A stretch of 7,488 nt of DNA from an uncultured Planctomycetaceae bacterium (GCA_903823545.1 CAIJTL010000574.1:1-7488), one strand, 5' to 3'. Shown: positions 1 to 7,161, numbered from the stretch's first letter. Notes: generated from the sequence alone by a model not told the origin. Translations and numbers: made by a program.

Positions 1-586
1 CACGCCGAATCGTCTGTGGCACGATCACCTCAAAGCCGTTCTCCGCCAATCGTCGCGCGATCTGCGACGAAACGGGGATGCCCGGCAGCAGGCCCAGCAA
101 TTGTTCCGGCGACTGATCGGCATCGGGGACGACGACAACACAAGCAACCGCTTCACCCTTCGGTTGCACGAGCAAGCCTGTTCCCCAAAGGCCATCGAGC
201 ACTGGCCAACGGACTTGCTCAACGCGATAGCGATCAGTCTCCGCGACCATTGCCGAAGAATCGTCGTCGCCATATCGCTCCATGTTGGCAGGCCGTCGGG
301 AGTCGACGGCACCGATGATTGTGCGAAGCTGATTCCGATTGGATTCAACCGATTTCGAGTACGCTTCTTTGGAAGAAAAATCGCGAGCCCATAACTTCGC
401 ACGCGACGTGACCGACTCGGCGATCTTCCGCTCGACGAACTTGTGAGCCCCGTCCATCAAACGATCGGGCAGTTCCTTCTCCGACCACTCCAATGCACCA
501 GTTTTGAGCAAAGGCAACTCGTCAGCGAACGCCAGCGAAGCAACGGACGCCAAGGCAATCACAACGAACGTCAACATCACACGCAT
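1..586 (-). CDS. Secreted alpha/beta-hydrolase-like protein, 5' part (runs off the left edge)
   Basis: Open from an ATG at 586 to the window edge, 195 codons with no stop, so the C-terminal part is missing. The first 21 residues are a clear Sec signal peptide: MRVM, a hydrophobic core (LTFVVIALASVASL), then the AFA|DEL cleavage site. The mature part starts with a charged, probably helical region (about residues 25-95). From about residue 121 a beta-rich segment follows (VEQVRWPVLDGLWGTGLLVQP, then AVACVVVVPDADQSPEQL and ARRLAENGFEVIVP). That pattern matches the first strands of alpha/beta-hydrolases of the dienelactone hydrolase/acetyl xylan esterase kind that planctomycetes export in large numbers. 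The nucleophile and catalytic triad would lie beyond the edge, so activity cannot be judged. A GAGGAG box lies 12 bases before the ATG. The terminator-like hairpin at 687-742 separates it from the upstream gene on the same strand, so it probably has its own promoter. The signal peptide is certain; the fold is an inference. Confidence 0.72.
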   Translation of the reverse strand, partial: MRVMLTFVVIALASVASLAFADELPLLKTGALEWSEKELPDRLMDGAHKFVERKIAESVTSRAKLWARDFSSKEAYSKSVESNRNQLRTIIGAVDSRRPANMERYGDDDSSAMVAETDRYRVEQVRWPVLDGLWGTGLLVQPKGEAVACVVVVPDADQSPEQLLGLLPGIPVSSQIARRLAENGFEVIVPQTIRR

Positions 587-598
587 GATTGAGCCACA

Positions 599-604
599 CT
601 CCTC
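599..604 (-). promoter_or_regulatory. Ribosome binding site of the hydrolase-like gene
   Basis: GAGGAG on the minus strand, 12 bases before the ATG at 586. The spacing is longer than ideal, but no better start lies closer, and the signal peptide begins directly at this ATG. Confidence 0.5.
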
Positions 605-686
605 AAGTATTTTGATTACTCAACTCTACTTGGAGGTTGGCCGCCCAAAAGTTCTGAGTCCAGTATGAAGACGTATTCCCGTTCTT

Positions 687-742
687 AGCACGACGCCCAG
701 CGAGTGGTTCCTCGCAATGACCACTCGCTGGGGCGTCGTGCT
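687..742 (-). terminator. Strong intergenic hairpin, probable terminator of the DUF6134-like gene
   Basis: The left arm 687-708 and right arm 720-742 are complementary over 22 base pairs with one bulged base, enclosing an 11-base loop. The hairpin begins 27 bases after the stop codon at 770 on the minus strand, between two genes on that strand. There is no T tract on either side, so it is not a classical intrinsic terminator; it may act with Rho, block exonucleases, or be a dispersed repeat. Its core resembles that of the hairpin at 4403-4453. Confidence 0.6.
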
Positions 743-769
743 TGAAAACATCGGTAAGTTATTGCGTCC

Positions 770-1498
770 CTAATCGTAGCGTTGAGTTTTGCTCAATACC
801 AAAATCATGCGGTGACCAGATTCCATGGAGTCTTGTCGGACCAAGCGACGTGCCTCGTCATACCAGACGTCAACTTCAACGTCGCCTCGAATGCGATAAT
901 GAGTGACGTTGATCTCTTCGCCTGCCACGGTCGTCTTTTCGGTCCCGACTTTTTCGAGTGTTCCGAAGCGCTGCTGTCCCTTGTCTGAATCGAGCACCGT
1001 CAGCTTCCGGCCTACTTTTTCCACGCTCGGTTCGCGCCAATGGGTGGTAATCAATGCGTCTGTCGCAGCACGTTGAGCTTCGCCGTTGACTTCGTATTCC
1101 AACAATTCGTCCGTCGCCGTCGCCTGCAGAACATATTTGTCGCCGTTGTAGTTCGACTCACTTGCAAGACGGACCAAGCGGCCGTCTTTCCATGTTTCTG
1201 TTCCGATCGACGTGTATCTATAGCGATAAACGACGAAGTTGAAATTCAATTCTGCTTCACCTCGAACAGTTTCCGTCCCGTTGCTCCGCTTTGTGAATTG
1301 CGTCACGAGTCGGCCACGCTCTCGTCCGTCCACGAAAGCTCGAAACGTGCGGGTCTCTTGTTCAAGAACCATTGCGTCAGGCTCAACGGATTCGGCGGCT
1401 GAAATCAAAGTCGTGTTGAATCGAAATAACACGCAAAAAATCAGCATCGATAGCCGCACGACGTGAAATTGCCGGGTGAGATTAAGCATGAAATTCAT
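770..1498 (-). CDS. Exported protein of the DUF6134 type, function unknown
   Basis: A 242-residue protein from the ATG at 1498. It has an N-terminal signal sequence: basic residues near 9 and 15, a hydrophobic stretch at about 13-33, and likely cleavage after ISAA (about residue 35). The mature domain is almost all beta-rich: RTFRAFVDGRERG (50-62), then YRYRYTSIGTETWKDGRLVRL (91-111), a THWREPS segment (152-158), VGTEKTTVAGEEINVTHYRI (184-203) and VDVWYDEARRLVRQDSMESGH (209-229). I recognise this order (a VDG-x-x-x-G strand, ETWKDGRLVRL, then YRI-G-x-x-x-V-x-x-WYD) as that of DUF6134 proteins, common in planctomycetes and some proteobacteria; no enzymatic activity is known to me. The reading frame stays open up to 1735, but the stretch above 1498 has no signal peptide and an unusual composition, so I do not extend it. 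An ATG at 1489 (residue 4) is an equally possible start. No clear ribosome binding site is seen for either. Confidence 0.82.
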   Translation of the reverse strand: MNFMLNLTRQFHVVRLSMLIFCVLFRFNTTLISAAESVEPDAMVLEQETRTFRAFVDGRERGRLVTQFTKRSNGTETVRGEAELNFNFVVYRYRYTSIGTETWKDGRLVRLASESNYNGDKYVLQATATDELLEYEVNGEAQRAATDALITTHWREPSVEKVGRKLTVLDSDKGQQRFGTLEKVGTEKTTVAGEEINVTHYRIRGDVEVDVWYDEARRLVRQDSMESGHRMILVLSKTQRYD

Positions 1499-1542
1499 CC
1501 GTGAGTCGATCGGTAGTTCGGTCCGTTTTCCGGAGGGGCGGG

Positions 1543-1570
1543 ACCATAGCCAAGCTCGCCAAACGCTCAA
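1543..1570 (-). promoter_or_regulatory. Candidate promoter of the DUF6134-like gene
   Basis: On the minus strand TTGAGC (1565-1570) is followed after 16 bases by TATGGT (1543-1548). Each hexamer matches four of six positions of the housekeeping sigma consensus. A transcript from here would have a leader of about 35-40 bases before the ATG at 1498. The sequence match is weak; position is the main support. Confidence 0.25.
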
Positions 1571-1855
1571 AGAGGACTTGCGGCTGGGCATTTGCCGCAG
1601 TCGAACCGTCGACAAAATTCCTGCCTGCATTAGACCGTGGGAAACTTGAGCCGATTTCGCATGTTTAGGCTCGCTGTGGTGAAACGGCGTGCGACTTAGT
1701 TGTCGCAGCGGTCGTGATCTTGGCCGTCCGAGCAATCGGAGAAATTGAGTCGCCAGCGATTTGGCAATCCGTCATTTCGGTGGCAACGTTTCGGAGCGAG
1801 CGTTGGCAGAGAACGCCATCGCTGTTTGTTGCCCATCGCATATTCCCTCAGCAGC

Positions 1856-1859
1856 AAGG
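1856..1859 (+). promoter_or_regulatory. Ribosome binding site of the RTX gene
   Basis: AAGG with 8 bases to the ATG at 1868. It is short, but it supports this start over the in-frame ATG at 1745, as does the arrangement of the N-terminus. Confidence 0.4.
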
Positions 1860-1867
1860 TCCGCACG

Positions 1868-4387
1868 ATGCGTTTCTCAAGTTGGTTGCAGTCAGTTCGG
1901 TCGAGTTTAAAGTCACGCGGTTCACGTCGGTCGGTGCGAGCGCTGCCGCAGATGGAATCGCTCGAACAACGAACTCTATTGACGGTGACCGCGCTGCTTC
2001 TGCCGGGCAACGTGTTGAGCGTCACTTCAGACAGCAACGACGCAATCACTGTGCAGGCAAATCCGTCCGATCCAACGAAGGTGCAAGTGCTCGACGACGG
2101 CGTTGCGGTTTTATCTGCCGCTTCGATTTCGGCGGTGAGCATCGTCACATTGAACGTCACTGGCGGCGGCGGCAACAACGTGATCAACGTCAGTGGAGTC
2201 ACATCGGGCGCGTTCACAGGGCTGACAAGTCTGAACGTCAACGGTGGTGACGGAGCGGACTTGATCACCGGCAGCGATGACTTCGCCGAATCGCTCGTTG
2301 GTGGAAATGGCAACGACACAATCAGCGGCAACGGCGGCAACGACACGATTCGTGGTGGTGATGGAAATGACTCGATCACCGGCGGAGCGGGTGACGATTT
2401 GCTCGGTTCGATCGATAACATCTTGCGAGAAGACGGAGCCGACACAATCGACGGTGGCGCGGGTGACGACAAGATCGGTGGTCGTGACGGCGTCGATAGC
2501 TTGGTTGGTGGAGCGGGGAACGACAGCATTCTCGGTGGTGCTGGTAACGACATCATCAAAGGGGATGACGGCAACGACACGCTCAATGGCGAATCTGGTA
2601 ACGACTCGATCTTTGGTTCGACCGGCGATGATTCGATTTTCGGCGGGAGTGAGAACGACAGCATTCAAGGTGAAGATGGTCTCGACACTGTTGATGCTGG
2701 TGCGGGCAACGATTCGGTTGCTGGCGGAAATGACAACGACAGTCTGCTTGGCGGTCTTGGCAACGACACGCTCAACGGCAACGACGGTAATGACATCCTC
2801 AATGGTGGCGACGGCAACGATTCGCTGACCGGCGACATCGGCAACGACAATCTTTCGGGCGGCAATCAGAACGACACAATCGACGGCGGCGTCGGCGATG
2901 ATCTGATCTTCGGTAACACAGGCGATGATTCGCTCGTCGATGCGGCGGGCTCTGATCAACTTGATGGAGGAACCGGTAACGACAAGCTCGACGCCACTGG
3001 CTCAGTTGATGTCGCGGGAATCGAAGAGAACGATACGCTCCTGGGTAATGACGGCAATGACACTGTGCTGGCAGGAGCCGGTGATGACTCTCTGAGCGGT
3101 GGCATCGGTAACGATTCACTCGACGGCGGCCAGGGAACGGATTCTGTTCTTGGCAACGCGGGAAATGATACTGTCAGCGGAGGTGACGGATCTGACTCCG
3201 TAAATGGCGGGACGGGCAATGATTTCGTTAACGGTGGAGCAGGGGATGACACGCTCATCTGGGCTGGAGCGGCGGATGGCACAGACACGTTCGGCAGCAG
3301 CGGCGGATACGATATCGCTCAGGTCAACGGCTCCGCTGGTTCAAACACCTACACGGTTTCCAAGAACAACTCGCAAATCAAAGTTGCTGACGGAGCCCAA
3401 GCGTTGTTCGTCGATCCGTCGATCATCCAAGTTGAAATCAATGCTCTTGGCGGTGGCGACACGATCAACGTTCAAGCACTCTCCGGCTTAGGGGCGGCGT
3501 TAGTTGTTCTGAATGGTGGCGACGGAACCGACATCATCAATGCCGCTGGTCTATCGATGGGGAACGTCATTCTGCGAATGGTTGGCGGGGCTGGCAATGA
3601 CACGATCACCGGCTCATCGAGTGGTGATCTGATCGAAGGTGGTGACGACAACGACTCGATCATCGCGAACGGCGGCAACGACACGATTCTTGGCGGCAAC
3701 GGTAACGATGCAATCAACTCCGGTGCTGGCAACGACAGCGTCAGTGGCGGTGACGGCGATGACAACATGAGAGGTGATCTTGGCAGCGACACCGTGAATG
3801 GCGATGCCGGGAACGACAAGGTCGATGGTGGAGACGCCAACGATACACTTAGTGGCGGCGACGGCGATGACAGCATCACAGGCGGCACCGGCGACGATTC
3901 GATGAACGGCGGCATCGGGAACGACACGATGATCGGCGGCAGTGGAAACGATGCGATAGATGGTGGAGAAGGGAACGACACCATCATGGGAGAAAACGGT
4001 AACGACCTCATCCATGGCGGAGATGGCGATGATAGTATCGACGGTGCTGTTGGAGACGACACGATTATCGGTGGCGACGGCAACGACACGCTGCTCGGCG
4101 GTGATGGCAACGATGGCTTGAATGGCGGAGACGGAAGCGATGTCGTGAATGGAATGGCGGGTAACGACACGCTTCTAGGTGGGGACGGCAACGATTCGTT
4201 GCTGGGTGGCGCGGGCTTTGACACGCTCAATGGAGGTCAAGGAGACGACACGATCAATGGCCAAGGAAACGTCGACACGTTGACCGGCGGCGGTGATGCA
4301 GGTGACGTCTTCATCGATCCGGTGAGTGAGATCAACGAGGCATTCGTGCTGCCCGCCGACATTCTCTCGCGGTTAGAAGCTCTTTAA
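1868..4387 (+). CDS. Giant acidic RTX (hemolysin-type calcium-binding repeat) protein with LEPR-XLL-type N-terminus
   Basis: An 839-residue protein. Residues 1-28 are basic and rich in Ser and Arg, followed by MESLEQRTLLT (29-39), the planctomycete LEPR-XLL-type motif found near the start of large exported proteins. Residues 40-124 are a non-repeat module. Residues 125-462 are the first block of GGxGxDxUx nonapeptides (e.g. GGNGNDTIS). Residues 463-571 are a second non-repeat module resembling the first, 572-809 a second RTX block, and 810-839 a repeat-free tail ending in PADILSRLEAL. RTX nonapeptides form a parallel beta-roll that binds one calcium ion per turn, so the protein is expected to fold outside the cell on meeting calcium; an adhesin, surface-layer or matrix role is plausible but unproven. 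I see no catalytic domain, no dockerin, no PEP-CTERM tail, and no type I secretion genes in the window. The start at 1868 is chosen because the basic leader plus LEPR motif begins there and an AAGG box precedes it; the frame itself is open from 1745. Confidence 0.9.
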   Translation: MRFSSWLQSVRSSLKSRGSRRSVRALPQMESLEQRTLLTVTALLLPGNVLSVTSDSNDAITVQANPSDPTKVQVLDDGVAVLSAASISAVSIVTLNVTGGGGNNVINVSGVTSGAFTGLTSLNVNGGDGADLITGSDDFAESLVGGNGNDTISGNGGNDTIRGGDGNDSITGGAGDDLLGSIDNILREDGADTIDGGAGDDKIGGRDGVDSLVGGAGNDSILGGAGNDIIKGDDGNDTLNGESGNDSIFGSTGDDSIFGGSENDSIQGEDGLDTVDAGAGNDSVAGGNDNDSLLGGLGNDTLNGNDGNDILNGGDGNDSLTGDIGNDNLSGGNQNDTIDGGVGDDLIFGNTGDDSLVDAAGSDQLDGGTGNDKLDATGSVDVAGIEENDTLLGNDGNDTVLAGAGDDSLSGGIGNDSLDGGQGTDSVLGNAGNDTVSGGDGSDSVNGGTGNDFVNGGAGDDTLIWAGAADGTDTFGSSGGYDIAQVNGSAGSNTYTVSKNNSQIKVADGAQALFVDPSIIQVEINALGGGDTINVQALSGLGAALVVLNGGDGTDIINAAGLSMGNVILRMVGGAGNDTITGSSSGDLIEGGDDNDSIIANGGNDTILGGNGNDAINSGAGNDSVSGGDGDDNMRGDLGSDTVNGDAGNDKVDGGDANDTLSGGDGDDSITGGTGDDSMNGGIGNDTMIGGSGNDAIDGGEGNDTIMGENGNDLIHGGDGDDSIDGAVGDDTIIGGDGNDTLLGGDGNDGLNGGDGSDVVNGMAGNDTLLGGDGNDSLLGGAGFDTLNGGQGDDTINGQGNVDTLTGGGDAGDVFIDPVSEINEAFVLPADILSRLEAL
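2240..3253 (+). repeat. First block of 27-bp repeats encoding RTX nonapeptides
   Basis: Degenerate direct repeats with a 27-base period (nine codons), with cores such as GGCAACGACACG. They encode about three dozen nonapeptide-length units of the GGxGxDxUx type. Two places depart from the period: near residues 181-194 of the protein (GSIDNILREDGADT) and near 374-392 (GTGNDKLDATGSVD onward), where longer linkers occur. Codon choice varies between units, so the DNA repeats are much less perfect than the protein repeats, pointing to an old array under protein-level selection. Confidence 0.88.
3581..4294 (+). repeat. Second block of 27-bp repeats encoding RTX nonapeptides
   Basis: Same 27-base period as the first block, covering protein residues 572-809, about 26 unit lengths. 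Units such as GGDGNDTLL and GGIGNDTMI are closer to consensus and have fewer linker interruptions than in the first block. The block ends at LTGGGDAGDVF, where the repeat-free C-terminal tail begins. Confidence 0.88.
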
Positions 4388-4397
4388 GCCCAAGGCA

Positions 4398-4453
4398 AAA
4401 ACAAGACGCGCGAGCGAGTGATCAAGACCGATCAACTTGCTCGCGCGTCTTGC
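4398..4453 (-). terminator. Intrinsic terminator of the PpiD-like gene, possibly bidirectional
   Basis: The arms 4403-4416 and 4440-4453 form 14 perfect base pairs rich in GC. An inner 5-bp stem (4420-4424 with 4431-4435) and a 6-base loop cap them. Read on the minus strand, the hairpin starts 23 bases after the stop codon at 4477 and is followed at once by TTTTT (4402-4398), the classical layout. On the plus strand it lies 15 bases after the RTX stop codon without a T tract, so it may also limit read-through from that gene. Confidence 0.85.
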
Positions 4454-4476
4454 TCTATATGGAACGCAACTCATTC

Positions 4477-7155
4477 CTACTTCACCGGCCAAACGACGTT
4501 GTATTTTCGTTCGATCGATTCAGACCAGTCACGCCGTAATGGCATTGTCTCGACAGAGGCCAGTTGGTCGGCAGCGACGGAGAACGGCCACTTTTCCAGG
4601 AACTCTTTGGATTGAGGTGCTTCGTCATCTGCGGCGACGTCCATACGTGCCTTCAAGTGAATGACGAAGAAACCAGTGCGATCCGCATTTGGAACAACAT
4701 CAGTTGCTCCCAGCTTCATCCGATCAACACCCTTCATGAAGTCTTCGTCGATCTTGTCGAGTCCAGGAATCTGTGTCAGTTCCACTGGCTGGCTTCCCGT
4801 ATCGAGTGGATTGAGTTGCGGAGCACTCGCACCTTGCCGAGTGAAGTGAGAGAACTCGGGCGGTGCAATGACGGTTAATTGCAGGCCATCCTTGCTGCCG
4901 TCGACAGTCTGGCCTGCCAATACTTCGGTCAGCAGCTTTTGTTGATCGACAGCCTGCTTAGCGAGTGCCTTCGCTCGTTCTTCCGCCTTCGGTGCTGCTT
5001 GCTTCAACTTCCAAGCCTTCACGACTTGGTCGCGAACACCCGGTTCTTCAAATTTGGGGACGTGAGGCTCGTTGCGTTCGGTGATCCAATAGGCGTATCG
5101 ATTCTTGGTCCCTGCATCCTCGGCAATTTCTGGCGAGTGCGTCGAATCGCCTCGTTGACCAAATACGTGATCAATGACGGATGCAACTTGTTGTTGACGG
5201 CCTGCAGTCTCATCTTGCGGGTCTGTTGCCAAACCGATCTTGAAATCTTCCGAGGCTCGTAATTCGGCTGCTGACAACATCGGCGTTTCAACGTACTTGA
5301 GGCTCAACGTCTTCCCAAAATCCTTGAGCTTTGAGGCTACGACTTCGGGTGAGAGGTACGTCTTGTCCTTCTTGTCGGCAATCGTTCGTGATCCAAGGTC
5401 GCGCATTTCGGAAACGGCACGTTCGATCTGTGACTGCATTTTTTCCAACGTTCGCTGACGCAAGAGTTGGTCGTGAATGCTGTCCTTCACTTCTTCCAGG
5501 GATTTGTAGACGAGCTCTGGCTTCGCTTCAGATTTCTCTTTGTCATCGGCTTTGTCGCTACCTTCAGGCTTGTCACTCTTCGACTCTTCTGCTGGCGCTT
5601 TGTCCTTGGCTTTATCATCACCATCTTTGGCGGGCTCGTCCTTCTTCGCAGGCGCGTCTTTCGCCTCGTCCTTTTTCGGAGCGTCGTCAGTCTTAGGAGC
5701 TTCCTTCTTAGGCTCTTCTACTGTTTTCTTTTCATCGGTCGGCTTTCCTTCATCGGCCGACTTATCGAGCGAGACTTTGTCGTCACCGGCCGCGCCTTTT
5801 GATTCAGACTTGGCGTCGTCTTTCTCCTTCGGTTTTTCTTCTTCGGGCTTGTCGTCCTTCTTGGCCTCTGGCTTAGCTGGTTCGGCTGGCTTGTCTTCTT
5901 CCGACTTCTTGTCCGATGAGTCCGCCTTTGGTTTTTCCGTATCGGATTTTGGCTTGTTCGCCTCTGGTTTGTCAGTCGGCTCCGATTTTGGTGCAGCGTC
6001 TCCCTCTTTATTGTCTTCCTCTTTTTTTGCGTCGTCCTTCTTCGAATCGTCTCCCTCTTTGGACTCTTCGTCGTCCTTCTTTTCATCCTTCTTCACGACA
6101 GGAGCTCGATAGAACTCTTTGTTCTCTTCGTAGTATTTCGCAACTTCCTCATCGGTCGGCGGCTTAACGGTTGCTTCGATCGCTTCGTATTCCGCTTCGA
6201 GATAAGCAAGTTTCACTCGAAGAGGCTGGCGGAAGCCCGGTTCCCCTTTAAAGCCTGGGAACTTGTCGGCATGAGTCTTAAAGAACGCGACCAATTCGTC
6301 GTCCTTAGGCTCCGGGACTCCTTTGACAAAAGGTTCGACAGGAATCGTCGCGACTTCGATTTCTTGCTTCGTGTTGACCTTGCGAAAATCTTCCCAGCGT
6401 TGCAATGGAGTGACCGGATTTCGCGGTATCGTCATTTCGGCGGCGAGTCGTGCTTCCAGTTCTTCACGCAACAATTCGTAGATTGCATGGTCGGACAAAT
6501 GGAGTCGCTCACGAATCTGGCGGAAGTCAGCGGTCGTCAGCTTGCGACCTTGAAGAAATCGCCCCTGATAAGTCGCGATCATCTTGATGAAGTCCGTGAC
6601 AGCATCATCGTTGACGGAAATCTTCAAACGTTTCGCTTCACGGCGGAGCAAGTCGCCGAAGACGACATCCTTTTCTAATTCGCGCCCGAAGTTGAATTGA
6701 ATGTTTTGCAAGACTTGCTGAGCATCCATGTTGGCGATTTGCGCCATGAATGGATTCTTCTTGAGCATGTCTTCGGGAACTTCGTGCGACTGCTGATAGA
6801 TCGCGGAGACGATTTGATTGGCCGCTTGGCGTCGGCTTTTCAATTGAGCAATTTGTTGTTGTGTCAGTCCTGCGACCGTCACCGATTCGCCTCGTTCGCG
6901 GCCGGCAAACGTGATGACGACCAATCCAAAGACGACACCGACCACGGCGCCCATTGCGAGGTACTCGTTTTGTTTGCCCCTACGAGTTCCCCAAATGAAA
7001 GCGGCGCCTCCCGAGAGCATTCCGAAGATGGCTGGAATCAGGTAACTGCTCCCCGCACGCATCGCGTCATCGAACACGAAAGTGATCATGGCCATGAGTG
7101 TCATAGCAGCCATGAGCGGCTTCATATTGCGGCGGATAAAGTCCATAGAAATCAT
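4477..7155 (-). CDS. Membrane-anchored PpiD/SurA-type periplasmic folding factor with a long charged insert
   Basis: An 892-residue protein. The N-terminus has three hydrophobic segments (about 13-28, 34-56, 65-85), unlike the single anchor of E. coli PpiD. Residues about 94-252 form a SurA-N-like helical chaperone region (FGDLLRREAKRLKISVNDDAV, then LLREELEARLA). Residues 253-352 continue as in PpiD, with VKLAYLEAEYEAI and PTDEEVAKYYEENKEFYRAP. At 353-546 comes a low-complexity stretch of Lys, Asp, Glu, Pro, Ala and Ser without Arg or aromatic residues. From 547 PpiD-like sequence resumes: YKSLEEVKDSIHDQLLRQ, VETPMLSAAEL, a YAYWITERNEPHVPKFEE segment and a C-terminal part with FFVIHLKAR. No parvulin motif is visible, so prolyl isomerase activity is doubtful; a chaperone role at the membrane is likelier. 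GAGGTG lies 7-8 bases before the ATG at 7155 and fixes that start; the ATG at 7146 is too far from it. An intrinsic terminator follows the gene. Confidence 0.85.
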   Translation of the reverse strand: MISMDFIRRNMKPLMAAMTLMAMITFVFDDAMRAGSSYLIPAIFGMLSGGAAFIWGTRRGKQNEYLAMGAVVGVVFGLVVITFAGRERGESVTVAGLTQQQIAQLKSRRQAANQIVSAIYQQSHEVPEDMLKKNPFMAQIANMDAQQVLQNIQFNFGRELEKDVVFGDLLRREAKRLKISVNDDAVTDFIKMIATYQGRFLQGRKLTTADFRQIRERLHLSDHAIYELLREELEARLAAEMTIPRNPVTPLQRWEDFRKVNTKQEIEVATIPVEPFVKGVPEPKDDELVAFFKTHADKFPGFKGEPGFRQPLRVKLAYLEAEYEAIEATVKPPTDEEVAKYYEENKEFYRAPVVKKDEKKDDEESKEGDDSKKDDAKKEEDNKEGDAAPKSEPTDKPEANKPKSDTEKPKADSSDKKSEEDKPAEPAKPEAKKDDKPEEEKPKEKDDAKSESKGAAGDDKVSLDKSADEGKPTDEKKTVEEPKKEAPKTDDAPKKDEAKDAPAKKDEPAKDGDDKAKDKAPAEESKSDKPEGSDKADDKEKSEAKPELVYKSLEEVKDSIHDQLLRQRTLEKMQSQIERAVSEMRDLGSRTIADKKDKTYLSPEVVASKLKDFGKTLSLKYVETPMLSAAELRASEDFKIGLATDPQDETAGRQQQVASVIDHVFGQRGDSTHSPEIAEDAGTKNRYAYWITERNEPHVPKFEEPGVRDQVVKAWKLKQAAPKAEERAKALAKQAVDQQKLLTEVLAGQTVDGSKDGLQLTVIAPPEFSHFTRQGASAPQLNPLDTGSQPVELTQIPGLDKIDEDFMKGVDRMKLGATDVVPNADRTGFFVIHLKARMDVAADDEAPQSKEFLEKWPFSVAADQLASVETMPLRRDWSESIERKYNVVWPVK
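5518..6099 (-). other. Region coding for the disordered Lys/Asp/Glu/Pro/Ala/Ser insert of the PpiD-like protein
   Basis: These 194 codons (protein residues 353-546) hold only four valines and one leucine as larger hydrophobic residues, and no Arg, Cys, His, Gln, Ile, Met, Phe, Trp or Tyr. Motifs such as KKDE, KPEA, DDK and EEKP recur without a fixed period. The coding strand is accordingly purine-rich. The segment splits sequence that is contiguous in PpiD relatives on either side of the parvulin domain. It is expected to be unstructured and highly charged, a flexible spacer or a binding surface. Confidence 0.85.
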
Positions 7156-7161
7156 ACGGTA

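Larger units (their letters stand above)
1499..1867. other. Divergent intergenic region between the DUF6134-like gene and the RTX gene
   Basis: This 369-base gap separates two genes transcribed away from each other and should hold both promoters. I see one candidate promoter on the minus strand (1543-1570) and a small 6-bp inverted repeat with a 6-base loop at 1690-1707 (TGCGAC, GTCGCA), which could be an operator or chance. Open frames extend from both genes into the gap, but their predicted peptides have no resemblance to secreted-protein N-termini. No convincing promoter for the RTX gene, no RNA gene and no mobile element is visible. Confidence 0.5.

Noticed and set aside
16..402. Short frames on both strands (16-318 plus, 101-394 plus, 25-402 minus)
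   Set aside because: They overlap the signal-peptide-bearing frame that is open from 586 to the edge and show basic, low-information peptides typical of shadows.
1499..1735. Upstream extension of the DUF6134-like frame to 1735
   Set aside because: The extra 79 residues are rich in Arg, Pro and Ser, and would bury the signal peptide inside the protein.
1745..1867. Upstream extension of the RTX frame to 1745
   Set aside because: It lacks a ribosome binding site, and LEPR-XLL motifs usually lie within the first tens of residues, which fits the ATG at 1868.
1696..4230. Long minus-strand open frames opposite the RTX gene (for example 1696-2664, 2111-2959 and 3472-4230), with repeated SLPSPP-like or VVA-rich peptides
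   Set aside because: They are mirror images of the 27-base repeat: the Gly-Asn-Asp codons read backwards lack stops. They have no start context, and the plus frame gives a known repeat family.
2240..4294. Regular 27-base repeats resembling a CRISPR array
   Set aside because: The repeats are contiguous, without unique spacers, lie inside one open frame and encode RTX nonapeptides; no cas genes are near.
5540..6112. Plus-strand 190-codon Ser/Phe-rich frame inside the PpiD-like gene
   Set aside because: It is the complement of the Lys/Asp/Glu-rich insert (GAA, GAC and AAG codons read as TTC, GTC, CTT). Low-complexity shadow with no ribosome binding site.
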